64,000 nt of DNA from Onchocerca volvulus (Eukaryota; Nematoda; Chromadorea; Rhabditida; Onchocercidae): assembly GCA_000499405.2 (NCBI GenBank), contig HG738137.1, positions 18,808,581 to 18,872,580 on the forward strand, given 5' to 3'. A model generated the notes under the pieces. The model was given only the letters and a program-made list of their open reading frames with translations. It had not been told where the DNA came from and ran no database searches. The translations under genes were made by a program, and so were the position numbers. Positions 13,836 to 26,074 of this stretch are shown here, piece after piece. Numbering within the stretch: the stretch's first letter is position 1; every line of letters begins with the position of its first letter.

Positions 13836-15272
13836 CAGAGAGGGAGAGAGACTTTGATTTGCAATTCAAGGTTATTTAACCACAGTCTCCTCAAATTTGC
13901 CATTCTAATCCACTACTAAATTTTCTAAATTTATGAAAAGTTACAAGTGGAAAAAAAAAGTAAAGAATTATTGATTATATCTATCACTATAATTGTGGAA
14001 AAAAAAAAGTGAATAGGAGAAACGCACATTGACTTACCTTTAATCGAATTTGATACTTTTGATTTTCACGCATTAACGTTGAATTGCTCATTGTTAATTG
14101 ACATATGAGTTTTTCATAATATTGCTGCACGTGATCTAACTCGCAGAAATCACTTTTCTAAAATAATTTTCGTAACATTAAGTAAAATTGTTGCTAAATA
14201 AGCAATAATCAATCTTCAATATTAATGACGTGAAGGAATAGAAGGTGAGCAGATATGTAATGAATATTTCATAAAGTGCATCAGACTTTTGAGAAACTTA
14301 ATTGCCCCTTTGAAGCATGCTGATGCACGGTGATAATATTATGCTTTCAGGATAGCATAAACGAATTAATCAGCAAATTCAATCAAATCATTCGTCACTC
14401 ATAGAAAACTAATAACCATTGCTAATTGATGATCAACCTCAACCATAAATTCATTATATTTCTGTTCATTACTCGAAAAGTAATGTTTTGTTGAGCTTCT
14501 ATAGCCACTGCAGCCGTCCTGCAATAAGATTAAACTTGCATAGTTGTCTATCTTATCATCCGTTATTTTAGTACAGTACTCCATACATTTTTGCGAAGTG
14601 CCTGCACCTGCATGTAGTATAGTTACTCAAGAATTTTCAGGTATTTTTGTTATTAGTAGGTTTAATTGGCATAATTCTCATTGTATGCTCAAGCATTATC
14701 ATTTTATCAAGGAAACAGATGGAAAAAAGATAAATCAACCTGATACATCTTCACCGAAATGGACGATTGATTCTTTCGAATATTGTTTGTTATTCTTGAA
14801 GATTCTTGAGCTGATGCTCCCATTTTATCTTGTTTGAAACGTGACAATAATGTATCGTTGCAGAATTGTGTTGACTTCAGTTTTGGGGAAGAACGATATT
14901 TCGAATCCGAGAATAAAGGAGCGCCACATAATACTGCAAGTATATTTGAACATTCTGATTCACCGTTAATTTGAAATTTGTATTTTGTATTTTCCTATAA
15001 TATGAATTGAAGAAAAAATAGTTTTTCGAAATTGAAGAAAAAGCAGTAATTATGGAGTTATATCAAAATCAGATGGAGATGAAATAAGTGTTGAGATTCT
15101 TGAAACAAGCAATTTTTATTTTAAATTTGTTAAACAAATTCGATATCTGCTGTTTTTTTTTTTTTTTTGAAAAATAGAAATTGATAAAGAGCTTACATGT
15201 GCGAACGAATGAAGTAGCAGCAGATGGCCTTCCCGTCATATAATCATCGCTCAAGACCACTGTGTTTCGCAT
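12739..15272 (-). CDS. Uncharacterised coiled-coil protein, eight exons, 298 aa
   Basis: Every junction keeps frame: 15197-15272, 14740-14933, 14417-14518, 14038-14157, 13610-13706, 13256-13381, 12950-12996 and 12739-12873, totalling 897 nt including the stop. All introns are GT-AG. The N-terminus begins MRNTVVLSDDYMTGRPSAAT. Residues about 60-90 are Ser/Lys/Asn-rich and probably disordered. A helical, coiled-coil-like core runs from about 100 to 185 (HYFSSNEQKYNEFMVEVDHQ, then HVQQYYEKL and MRENQKYQIRLKQLRMLLDD). The tail is polar and ends near DDTEDYLQWMNGQATTW. I do not recognise the family. A cytoskeletal or chromosome-associated role would be a guess. The gene converges on hcp-6 with about 60 bp between the two stop codons, so the 3' UTRs probably overlap. 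Confidence 0.72.
13161..13226. repeat. 33-bp perfect tandem duplication in intron
   Basis: Two exact copies of a 33-bp unit beginning AGAGATAAAGATATTTC lie in an intron of the minus-strand coiled-coil gene. Confidence 0.85.
13797..13850. repeat. AT/AG compound microsatellite
   Basis: (AT)n runs directly into (AG)n and then an imperfect GAGAGG tract. It is intronic in the coiled-coil gene and probably polymorphic in length. Confidence 0.85.
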
Positions 15273-15520
15273 TGTCTGAAATTATTAGATTTTCTGATAA
15301 TTTTTTTTTTTTTCCTTAGAAATGAGCTATTAGATTGGCATTTTTTTCGGCACTTCCTGCGATTCTTTTAGAATATTTTTTAAAATGAAATTTCCACGAA
15401 GTTTTATGTTTGACTCCTTTAAAGGAAAGTCATTGAGCTTTATTATTTGCAAAACTCATTGACATTGCTATTATATAAAACAAAAATATAACTAATTGTT
15501 TGCTTGTTTGAGTCGTCAGG

Positions 15521-15727
15521 AAAACCGAAATTAATTCCTAATATCTAATCAAATGGTTAAAAATTTGTAAAATTCTCTAATTAATCATTATATGTAAAAG
15601 TATTTCTCAATGTGTGCTGATTCCCATTCCAATCTACAACATTCATCTAAACGTTTATGGTTTTGGTTGAAATAATTCTAATCAAATCCTGTATTTACAT
15701 ATCCGTTCCCATCTTTTGTATCCAATT
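15521..15727. repeat. Left diverged direct repeat flanking a pseudogene
   Basis: Starts AAAACCGAAATTAATTCCTA and ends near ATATCCGTTCCCATCTTTTG. The same order of blocks recurs at 17349-17573 in the same orientation, with substitutions and small indels. The two copies bracket about 1.6 kb of broken coding sequence. This could be an old LTR-like pair or a local duplication of a 3' flank. Confidence 0.7.
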
Positions 15728-15774
15728 AATCATATTTGTTTACTTGTTAATCAACAACTGGACAATCTTGCAAA

Positions 15775-17175
15775 AGAAGAAAGTCGAGAAAAGGCAATGA
15801 TTATTAGGATGGAATTAGAAAAGTTGCGTACCGAAGCGTATGATGAAGAGATTATGAAGTTTGAAGAACAATTACGGTAGCATCATATAGAAGATGAGAA
15901 TATGCAAACATTGGCTGTAGATGTCAAAAATTGCGAGCAAATAAAATTGAACAAATGAAAGTGAGGAGTTTGAGGTTGCAAAGCTGGAAGAAAAAATATC
16001 TTTGGCCAATCAGTCACTAGCATATGATGTAGATCTAAAAATGCCGATAATCCAGAAGATATTGGCAAGAAATATTGAAATTTAGAACAAAATTCCTGTT
16101 TCAACATAGGATGGGTTAAAAGACTGTGATCGTAATATCATGACTAATGAAACAATGGGAAGAATGTTGAATGAAATAATGTCTTTTATTGATAAGCTAA
16201 TTGTTTTATGTGATTCCATCACAAGTCATCTGAAATCACTAAATGATTGGAAAATTCTTGAAGAAGAATTAGAAGATGAAGTACGAATAATTATAGATCA
16301 TATCGAAGGATTGCTCAGGCTATTCATAACCACAACCAAACACTACAGCAATCAATGACATAGATATTTTGCAACAATTACAGAATCAGAATAATCCAAC
16401 TGCTGCAGAAAACACTAGATAAACTGTACGACAAAACTTATCCACTTATCTTCCTGCAATCAATAAAATCAAGCAAGAAATTGAAAAAGCTGCCGAAGAT
16501 GTTAAGAAATTGTTGTCATTTACTGAAAATGTTTCAACAGAAAAGCAACTTGTTGGCATGCAAAATGATTTGATCAATCGATTGAATAAATTGAGCGATC
16601 GTGCCATAATGGTTCGTAGTGCATCGATATGATGAAACACAAGCTCTACGATTAGAAGAATTCAAAAATGAGCTTGGAGAAGTAAGCAATACATTGGAAC
16701 AACTAAAGGAAAAGGAATGCAAACCAATGAAATTAGTGCTACATTCAGATGCTTCAAGGATACCATCTGTTGTTGATCAGTATGAAAATCTTAACAGGCT
16801 TTTGAATGAAGTCCAAGCACGATTGTTAATGAACTTGCTCATATGACATTGCAATCGACAATTAACAAGGAATGTCAAGTGCTACGTTATATGATGGATG
16901 AAGCATACAAAATTGAAAGTAATATCAATGTAACAACAAGCGATTTGCGAAGGCAATTGATGATCTCAAAAATGGTTCACCACATTTGGTAGCAATACAA
17001 GTTGAGTGTGATACATTGGAAACTCAATTATTCAATAAGGCCTCTTAAATAATAAGAGAAGAAATGACAGGACTTGTGAAACACTGGAGAATAATCACTG
17101 TTGACATATTTATTTCTGTAGCATTAATCATCTTGATTATTGTTAAACTAAAGATTGAAATGATTATATCCATTT
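15775..17175 (+). pseudogene. Decayed intronless spectrin-like coiled-coil gene with terminal membrane segment
   Basis: Successive frames, joined only by frameshifts and stops, read as one heptad-rich protein. First comes EESREKAMIIRMELEKLR, then EFEVAKLEEKISLANQSL. Next is an open 72-codon piece at 16140-16358 (ETMGRMLNEIMSFIDKLIVL and LEEELEDEVRIIIDHIEGLL). Then come KIKQEIEKAAEDVKKLLSFT and LQALRLEEFKNELGEVSN-like pieces. A hydrophobic stretch at about 17087-17150 (IFISVALIILIIV) closes it. The pattern resembles spectrin repeats followed by a tail anchor, as in nesprin/ANC-1-like proteins, but I cannot prove that family. No introns are apparent, unlike the neighbouring genes, so a retrocopy or an element cargo is plausible. 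I count at least five disruptions. Confidence 0.6.
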
Positions 17176-17348
17176 TCCGCTCTTTATCTATTAAGAAACT
17201 AAATCGAAGGGAACCCATTGCTATAGAATTAACACAAATTCCTTCGAAGAGAATCGAATATCAAAATTTCTCTGCTCAAACAAATACTTTATGCTATAAC
17301 CCATTTGTCCTCCCTTTAAATCGCTCTCTCTCCCTCGGGAATGTCGAA

Positions 17349-17573
17349 AAAACCGAAATTAATTCCTAGGATTAATTATTACAGAAAATTATTTAATTGA
17401 ATGGTTAAAAATTTGTAAAATTCTCTAATGGATCATTTGTAAAATTATTTCTTAATGTTGCTAATTCCCATGTTAATTTACAACATTCATCTCAACGTTT
17501 CCGGTCTTAGCTAAAATAATTCTATCAAATGATTATCCTGTACTTATATATCCGTTCCCATCTTTTGTATCCA
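17349..17573. repeat. Right diverged direct repeat flanking the pseudogene
   Basis: Partner of 15521-15727. It shares ATGGTTAAAAATTTGTAAAA, TACAACATTCATCT and ATATCCGTTCCCATCTTTTG in the same order. Outside these limits the two flanks differ. Confidence 0.7.
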
Positions 17574-18333
17574 AATGAACTATATCACAACATTTTTCCT
17601 TTTGTAAAAACTGTTCATTTCTCAAATTATCTTGTTATCAATCATATTATATCCCGACACGCTCAATTTTTAACAGTTCAAATACCCTACAAAATTCCAA
17701 AAAATCTTCTTTTCACTCGAGTTGGATTCATTCTAATTGGATGACTTTAGGCTACGTTACTCCTTTCCAAGTTCCCAATCCACATCACCCAATTACCTTC
17801 ATGATACGCCTAATTTTCTACCGTAATGCAATTACTTGTTATTCGATTACTGCTATTGTGAATAAAGGAATTAACACAAATCTGTCCCATCCACAGCTCA
17901 ACCCAACACAAACCTTCCATAACATGAGAATGCAATAAATTATGGCGTTATTGCTGCATTCACTTGCATGCATAGTCCTTGCAATTTTGTCCTATGCAAG
18001 GAAGAAAGATTAGTTTCTCGTGATATATGCACATGTTTTTGTTCAAGAAGACAAAAAATTCTTTTAAAAACTTTTGCAACATTTAATCTAAAATTTTGTG
18101 CAAGATTAAAAAAAATGCACAACGTTGTTTTAATAAATTAATAAAATCGGATTTATTTCGAAATAAAAAGAATTAATAAATAAATTGTTTTGTGGAAAGA
18201 AAAAAAGGATCTTTTGAAACCATACGAACATTTGAATCAAATATCCCAATGTTATGAATATTCGACAGTTCACGCAACATCCATACTTATCATTATACAT
18301 AGAATTATCATTATACATAGAATAAAAATTTAC
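17574..18333. other. Intergenic, pyrimidine-rich then AT-rich
   Basis: No supported gene. I looked on the minus strand for the downstream GTPase exon (DLPGYGYA-type G3 motif) expected after 18334 and did not find it. An 18-bp tandem duplication (TTATCATTATACATAGAA) lies at 18287-18322. Confidence 0.5.
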
Positions 18334-18458
18334 CTGCCTAGTACACCCAGGTTTAGAAGAAACTCTGGCAGCTTTTTTACTGTTTATAAGCAGGTTAATT
18401 AAGCTCGATTTCCCTACATTTGATCTACCGGCAAACGCAATCTCCGGAACTGACTCAC
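18334..18458 (-). CDS. Exon of EngB/YsxC-type GTP-binding protein (GTPBP8-like)
   Basis: A 125-nt exon between a CACTACCAG acceptor and a GTAAAT donor. It reads [19 protein letters not shown] and continues [19 protein letters not shown], then TRQ. The G1 P-loop GRSNVGKSS and the PEIAFAG lead are hallmarks of the EngB/GTPBP8 family. Family members bind GTP and act in ribosome assembly, in mitochondria for the animal protein (family knowledge). The Lys and Ser of the P-loop are intact and the exon has clean splice sites. Neither the 5' exons nor the following exons carrying G3 (DxPGYG) and G4 (TKxD) could be found nearby. Either long introns hide them or this is a stranded remnant, perhaps broken by the 15.5-17.6 kb insertion. 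Confidence 0.72.
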
Positions 18459-20440
18459 CTGGTAGTGATTTTATGTTAAGAAAGAATTTAATTATTTTTA
18501 TTGCTGATGCCCAATTTTCGCAACTTAATATTTCGTTAAAATTTTGATATTTATTTTAATAAAATATGATTTGATTACTTGATCTTAAACATCCAACAAT
18601 GAGGATCAAAGTAACCCAGAAAAAAAGTCCCGATTATATTATTGCTTATGAAATATTTGATAGATCAGAAAATGAAAACTTAAAATATGCAGTTCTTGAT
18701 CATGTTTGTTAATCGAGAAAATTTTCCTCAAAATAAAAAACAACAAAGAAAAGAGTGAGAATTTAGAAAATGAGAAAAGAAAAAGATTAAATTCCCTTTC
18801 TAATTTATGGTGTAATCTAGGGAATTAGCATGACTGGATAACTCGATTCATCTCAGTAAAACTTTAAAAAAATCCATCAATATTGAACTGAATCCCAATG
18901 GATTAGGAAAGTGTTCCAAACGATAAAAAATATGGATAAAATTGGATATACTATTCATTGATCATACACATATTTCCAGAATTTTGATTTATCTCACTTC
19001 TTTATTGAAAAATGAATTAGTAATAGATAAGGTAATTGACAATTGATAAGGTGTTTGGGAACAATTGATAAGATCATGATAACAATCACAGATAATCTTC
19101 CGATGGAAAATCTTTTGATTTGTTGAGATGAAAATGGTTAATAAATGTGTCTAGAATGAAGCAGTTGTTATTCCTGACAACTCTTTCCAATGCAACTCAA
19201 ATTCATTCCTAGTAACACCAAAAAAAAAAAAAAAAAAAAAAATTTCCAGAAAAATCTGGTAAGAAGAATAATAGTCAGTTTTTTTTAATATTCTAAAAAT
19301 TTTAAATAAAGGCTTGACAGAGCCACCCTTGAGTATAAAAATTTATTATTGGAAAATTAGAGAGCCGAATGATCCATCACTTCTTGCAATTTCTTCCAAA
19401 AAACTGCCTCCAATTGCAATCCTTTTGCTTTTTCCTTCCATATTTTCATAAAAACAAAAGCATACTGCACTCGCGGGAATTACTACCAATCCTTACGAAA
19501 TTTGGAATATTTTCTTTATCTCTTGAATTCTCAAACAATGATAAAAATAGATTTAAAATTCAGCTACTAAAAATGAATTGGAAAATACTGAATTTAATGA
19601 ATTTAAGATCTGAAAGCAAAAATCAACAAATAATGCTCTATGCAATTATAATTATGATAATAAGCAAATCATTCCCCGCTTTTGCCCGTTTCCCGAGAAA
19701 AGAGATTTATGAGGTAGATCAGGGTGCTTTGACTATAGCAAGAGGGTATTTAATAATGATAGCTTTCTTTAAATGTATAAATATACTTAAGATATGATGA
19801 AAAAAATAGTACAAGATCAAAGAATAAGATCAAATACTTTAATCTATTCAGCTTTATTGCTATTTTTGGTTCATGCAGAAAAGCATAGGTCACATCAAAG
19901 AAAAATGCCCCATATTTCAGGTTGAATAAGCCATTCTTGGAAGTGACATGCATTGATGAGTTTATTTCTCTTTGTTCAAGTTTTTTTTCCATTAAGTGAT
20001 TACTATAAGAATAGAGGAATGGAAGTTTCAATCATAAAACGAATCATCGAATGATCAAAATTCTTACTAATATTGTAAGGCATTGCTTCAATCCAATTGT
20101 AAAGCATTTTTCTTACTGAGAATAAAACTTAATTTAATACAACTTGGACTTAGAACGACGTTGAATTCAGTTTATTTTTGGTGCAAGAAACTAAATTTAC
20201 AAGCTAAACTTTCCAAACAGAAGCTATGGCAATAAGTTGTGTTTGGCAAAAAGCGAAGTGCGAAACGAAAGTTCCTTTCATGAATGGAAGAAAAAAGTGG
20301 AAGATAATTGAATAAAACCAAAATAGTTGCACTTTTGGAGTGTGAAGTTCAAATGACTAAAACTAAGCTTATACTTGCTTTTATTTATAAAAATAGGAAT
20401 CACTAAAATCGATATGTTTTTGTTTACGAAAAATAATTTT
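18459..20440. other. Mostly non-coding; one weak secreted-peptide candidate
   Basis: AT-rich, with a poly-A run near 19219-19241. Apart from the weak open frame ending at 19797, nothing is supported. No N-terminal exon for the GTPase at 18334 was recognised. Confidence 0.4.
19633..19797 (+). CDS. Weak candidate small secreted peptide
   Basis: From ATG 19633 the frame gives MLYAIIIMIISKSFPAFA, a plausible signal peptide, followed by RFPRKEIYEVDQGALTIARG. A GGTATT donor-like site occurs at about 19745. It is the last part of the longest open frame in the region (19369-19797). No homologue is recognised, and chance opening in AT-rich DNA is a real alternative. Confidence 0.2.
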   Translation: MLYAIIIMIISKSFPAFARFPRKEIYEVDQGALTIARGYLIMIAFFKCINILKI

Positions 20441-20465
20441 GTTTTATTTCTGTGTCGTAGAAATT

Positions 20466-20935
20466 CGTGCTTCGAGATTTTACGAATTCTTAGAAGGCAT
20501 TTTATGTACACAATTCGTTGCGGAAAAAAAAATCAGTTCGATTATATTGACCTTTCACTATTCGATTATACTTCCTCAATCATTCCGACCACTTTTGCTT
20601 AGAAAAATATCATTTCCCAGCAGATATTAACCGGATTGATTGAAGAATGTAGACGATTGGCGAAAGGTCAGATGAATATGATGGATGAAACTGAACTTTG
20701 CTGTTTCGAGATGTCTTGAGAATTCTTAGAAAGCATTTTTTTTACTCAATTGAGTTGCGGAAAAAAAGTCATTTCAATTATGTCTGACCTTTCGTTAATC
20801 GCTTATACTTCTTCAATCATTCCGACTCAAAAAATATCATTTCCCATCAAAAATTTATCGGAATGATTGAAGAATGTAGATGATTGGCGAAAGGTCAGAT
20901 GAATATGATCGATGAGGCTAAACTTTCTTGCAAAT
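20466..20935. repeat. Two tandem units, each with a hairpin of about 40-nt arms
   Basis: A unit of about 235 bp is repeated head to tail with moderate divergence. Each unit contains an imperfect inverted repeat beginning GACCTTTC and ending GAAAGGTC: 20549-20669 in unit 1 and 20786-20896 in unit 2. In unit 2 the arms (20786-20825 and 20858-20896) pair over roughly 30 of 39 positions around a loop of about 32 nt. Both copies keep the stem despite sequence changes. It could be a duplicated MITE or a structured RNA such as a miRNA-like precursor pair. No ORF explains it. Confidence 0.65.
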
Positions 20936-20939
20936 GAAA

Positions 20940-23900
20940 TGTTGATTGGTGATATGTAATCAGGAGTTGACATGGAAAAGAAGTATGCCATTTCTGAATA
21001 ATTCACTTCTGGATAATTCACTGCCAACATGTTGTGGAAATTTTACCTCGCATATGATGATTTTTTTTTTTTTTTTTGACTTCAATCAAAAATGACCATT
21101 TCTTTCATGAAAGATTGGTTTCAAAAAATTTGTTAGAGCTTCTTCTCCATCCAATTCCTGAGATGATCGTCTTCGTTTATTGCTGCACGTAATCTAAGCT
21201 TCGCTGCAATTCGATCAAAAAATAATTCAGTATGATTGAATCTCAATGTCATCTCAGTGGTTCGATTTGAAAAATAAGAGAATATATACTTTAGAAAAAT
21301 CTGTTCAAATTTTTTCAGATTTCGGACGATTGTAAAATCTCCCATACAAAGTTCATTAACAACTCGTGTAATTGTTAGAATAGCTTCAAAGATTTCTCAA
21401 TCAATCGTCGTCAAACTTTCGACGATTAATCATTGGTTTTCTCATCTTCGAAGATATTCAGATTCTTCTTCAAAACTTCTTGAATCAACGCACTTTATTT
21501 TCATTAACGGTTTTCTGACCAAATGCCCTGTTGATCCATTTTTGCATCCACTTTTTTAAAATTTATTAGAATTCACAAAGCAAAATTATACGAATTTGAT
21601 TTTAGTGTGACATCATTTTCTCACTACAAAATGTGATACAAATTAAGAAAATGATTAAGGGATAAATTTGTATATTATAAAGCCAATCCGACACAGCATA
21701 AAAAAAAATATCATTTCAGTACTATTAACTAAAAGCGGAAATCGAAATGAGTAATTAACCTAATGATGTCAAAATAAAGAATAAATTTAAATGACAAAAA
21801 ACTAAAAAATGAACAAAATGTTATCAGCAATCAATTTAAAAGAAAAGAAAATTTCAAAATTGACTGCTAAGATGTCCGAAATTAGTTTTTAATTTGTTGA
21901 TGATGTTATCACATATTTCAAATTTGAAGCCAACCGAATTTTATAGTGCTAGATTCATTCATGAAGTTTACATATGAAGCCTTCAATTTCGTTCATCATG
22001 CTTGAAGAATAATCTGTGATGTGTGTAAGTGGTACTTCAGATAAAAACAAAGATTTTAGTCTTGAAAAAGGGAAAACTTTTAACACGATTGAACACTGAA
22101 AGATCTTTTGTGAATGACGAATTAAACTTTTTTAAAAAAAAATTAATCAATAAAAACTCACCCATCTATTATTATAAAGTTGGAAATGTAAAAACCTAAA
22201 ATTGTTAAAGCTTATGAAAATGAAAATAATTGAAGATGAATATAAATGAAAATATATGGCCTGGATTGATTTAGCGTAACAAAAATAAGACGGGAAAGAC
22301 ATGGTCAGCAGATGTTTGGAAAAGAAATGAGCCTGATCAAAAAAAAAAAAAAGAAATATAAATATGTCGGATGAGATAAATTCCGCAATGACTAATTCGT
22401 GAACTATTTCAGTTTGAATAACAGTGCAGCCTTACCTATCATTCAAAAGTTTCTTGATCTTTTTTACGATTTTTACGACTTGATGATTGTTACTTCTCAA
22501 CTTTGACCTTCACTATCTTGCTTTTTTTGCTGGTACGGACGGATATTATTTGTCTGAAGGTTAACACAATATGATGAAAGTTAATGCGAAAGTTTCATAA
22601 AGTTTAGTTCAACTCTTACACTTCAATTTTTTGCGAAGAAAATATCTCAAAAGTTTCTCAATTGATTGCTATTTCATGTGCATGATATATTTATAAGGTT
22701 TTTTCTATTTTTGACACTGTAAAAAATAAAAAATGAAAAAAAATGACGTAAGATGATCAACACATTCATATAACACACCCATCTTTACTGAGAATCCGGA
22801 ATTCTGCTGGTAGGTGGAAATTCTAAATCTCAAAAGCATGCTCAAATTGAGGGACTTCCTGAAATCGGGAAATTTAGGAACTTTTTGTTAAATATAGATG
22901 GATGTTTTCTCTAACTCATTCATCTGAAGAATCCAAACTCAATCCAAGAGAATGAAACTCTAGTCCCAGATAGAAAAGTTGGAGACTAAAAAATTTCTTG
23001 GCAAGTAATTCTGTATCAAGTCTCAATTCTTGGAAAAGATCAAATTTATAGGATAATTTATATTTTATCATTTTAGGAGAGAATGAGTGCCTGAGGAAAG
23101 ACTTCAGAAAAGGCATTTGGTCGTATTGATTTCTTGCCAAGAATAATTATCTAATTAGTCATAGCTAAATAAATTAAAAATGCCAACAGTGTAAGGTTCC
23201 AAACTGAGAACCAAAGAATATGTCATTTGGGAAGCAATAATGAGCTAGCAATATTAATGAGCTACTAAATTATCGTCTAAGTTAGTTTATTTTTAACATG
23301 ACCGATCACAACTATCAGAATTCAATAACTTTCGAAACTAACTAGAAGACCGAACAATTAATTGGATAAATTCAAATAGCAAGAAATCTTCGATAATTTA
23401 CTTCCATATGATGCCATATATTCCATACATAATTGACGTATTTACTTATTTTATTGAATTCCTTTTTATTCGATTATATCAATAAAATTTTCCAGAATCC
23501 ATGCGAAAAAGTGAAATGTAGTGGCATTTATCAAATCGAACTGTATTTTGTACTAATAAGGAAATATGCGGAATAAAAGCATTAGGAAAACCGGAAATTC
23601 CGGTTTTACGTATAATTCGGCAAAAATGTTCTTTAAATTAAGAAACAAGAAAACGATTTCGAAAGATGGATGCATCGAAATGGAATAATTTGCTTTTTAT
23701 AGCAAAAGTCAAAAAACAAATATGTCTTCATGTTAATCAATGAAAAGAGCCAAATTTCCTTTTTCGGCCGAAATTGAATATATTTTGATCAAAGAATGAC
23801 TCGAAAAAGGCCAAAAACAATGAAACGGAAGGAAAGACAACTAATTCCAAGAACTAATAAATGAGCAATATTTTGGATTCAGCTCAGGAAATACTTCAAA

Positions 23901-26074
23901 TTTATTGACTATACATTGAAGAGAATTAAGAAATGAAAAAATTGAAGTTTTTTTCGTCTTTTTTTTCTTAATTTTTTTGAAATTAATATTTTTACAATTT
24001 CCCTAAGAAATAATAGAATTTATGTTCCATTTGTTGTTATAAACATTTTATTCCTGATCATCAAACTATCGCATATCTCGAAAAAAAAAAAGACTTTTTT
24101 TTGTTGACATTTAACTCTTGTATTTTGCTGATACACAGCATAATGTCGCACTGAAATGCAGACGATTGCTGACGGATGATTCATGTTGCTTAAAATATTG
24201 ACATTTTCTATGATGATTGTTGTGATGATTGATCGTTGCGGTAAAATACAATTTAAACTGATTACTCCGTAGTTCCATCCAAATTTTTTTTTTTTTTAAA
24301 ATCAATCAGACAGTAAACGAATTTTCTATTTTTCGCTAATATATCGCAAAGAATGAATTGTAATATTTTAAAGTTTTACTACCATCATTGCACATTCTGA
24401 ATTACAACAATAAGTTGATTAAAAAAACTTGAATTTTGTTACAATTAGATTTTATCAACTGAAATAACTTATCATAGAGGAAATATTATAAAACGTAATG
24501 GGAAAATAAGCTGTAATGGTATAGAAATTAATGATTCTGTTGGAAGTCAGATATGAAGTGTAACAGCTTTATTCACGTGATGAAACACGTCCGTGAATTT
24601 AAAAAGCAAGTGATAGGAGTAAAATGAAAAGAAGGAAATTTGAGAAAAATGGTCCGGCAGAATAACCGGAATTCGAATTTGGAGAGCTCATACGGATATA
24701 ATCAACACCCAGGATTATATTCCGGATCATTTCTTTATCAATCATTTTGTAAAAACAGATAGTTGATTTCCGATATGAAAAGAGAGATGCTTGGAAAAGA
24801 TAATGATTTTGAATTTATGAGACAGTATTTGTCGGTTTTATACTTAAATAGCTACTAATTTATTAAAACTTTTACTACATTAGATATTTCATATTTGTTC
24901 TAAATCAAATTAGAAATAAATCAAACAATCATTGAAATTAAAATTGTTAATGATTTATTTAAATCCAGCAGGAAACAGAAAATGTCTTTATTTGAAATAT
25001 ATTTCCATCTTTACATTTCAATGCCACTTACGTATCTTTGAACATAACTTGAATTATATTCTATTCTTTCCGATGCAATGTCAACGTAAATGACACTTTG
25101 CTGACATTTACATCACTTATGTTTCCTTTTTATTATGATAATGAAAGACATATTTTAATCAAAGCAAAAAAAAAGAAAGATTGGAAATTTAAGTATAAAC
25201 ATGACACAAATAGGCGACTAAACTTCTTGCAAGCATTAAAATTACTAAAAGCTAAACTTATTTCCATTGATTTCATTTATTCTTTTCAGTACACTTGAAT
25301 TTTAAAAACATTTTCATATTCATATGTTTACAATTAATTTAATTAAAAGAAAACTTTTTCAAAATCTGTTCTCAATTCACAGGGACATATCTATTGGTGC
25401 ATTAGATAATCTAGACAATTTTATTTAATTTGCACCAGGCAATGACTATTTAACTGAGCATCAATCTGTTATTTTTAGTATCAAATTCATTTACTATCAT
25501 GCGACAATTGGCATTGTCAACAAATATCCAAAATTATTTACACAAATTCGATTTATTAAGTTATGAATAGCATTTTACATAGATTACAGCGAACAAATAT
25601 AATCTATTGTAAAAGAAAACAGTTTCATCGATCGATTTGATACTGTTATGAAAATAAAACGATTAAAATCATGAGAATATGCGATGCAACAAGTAGCCAA
25701 CAAAATACCTGCAATTAACCTGATCTTGTTTTTCATCAAATTTCTTAAATTAAGAAATTTAATTATAGAAGAAATTTGATGTCGTAAAAAATCAGCTGCT
25801 AATGAAGATTATTTTATTCGGGCTACAATGTTCATTTACTTGCATAAACGAAAATGCTTGAAGAAGTTTTAAACTGAATAGAAATTGAAAATGCATTCTA
25901 TAATAATATACTCTTTTTAAACTTTGTAAAATTTCCGGTAAATAACTATCGAGAAACATTAAAGGTTAATGATCAGAGAATTAATATTAATTTAATGTAT
26001 TATTATAATATAATTAGTCTCCTGAAACTTCTAGAAAATTTAGCATTGATGGCTAGTAATAAGCTTAAGATTAA
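20940..26074. other. Long AT-rich intergenic region
   Basis: No supported gene on either strand. It holds several poly-A/T runs (for example 21061-21078), a perfect 21-bp palindrome at 23587-23607, and a 13-bp perfect stem at 25734-25781. Open frames near 21133-21345 and 22916-23140 (minus) lack splice or family support. Confidence 0.45.
23587..23607. repeat. Perfect 21-bp palindrome
   Basis: AAAACCGGAA, a central A, then TTCCGGTTTT. The ten-base arms match exactly and are GC-richer than the surroundings. It could be a protein-binding site or a small hairpin. Confidence 0.8.
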
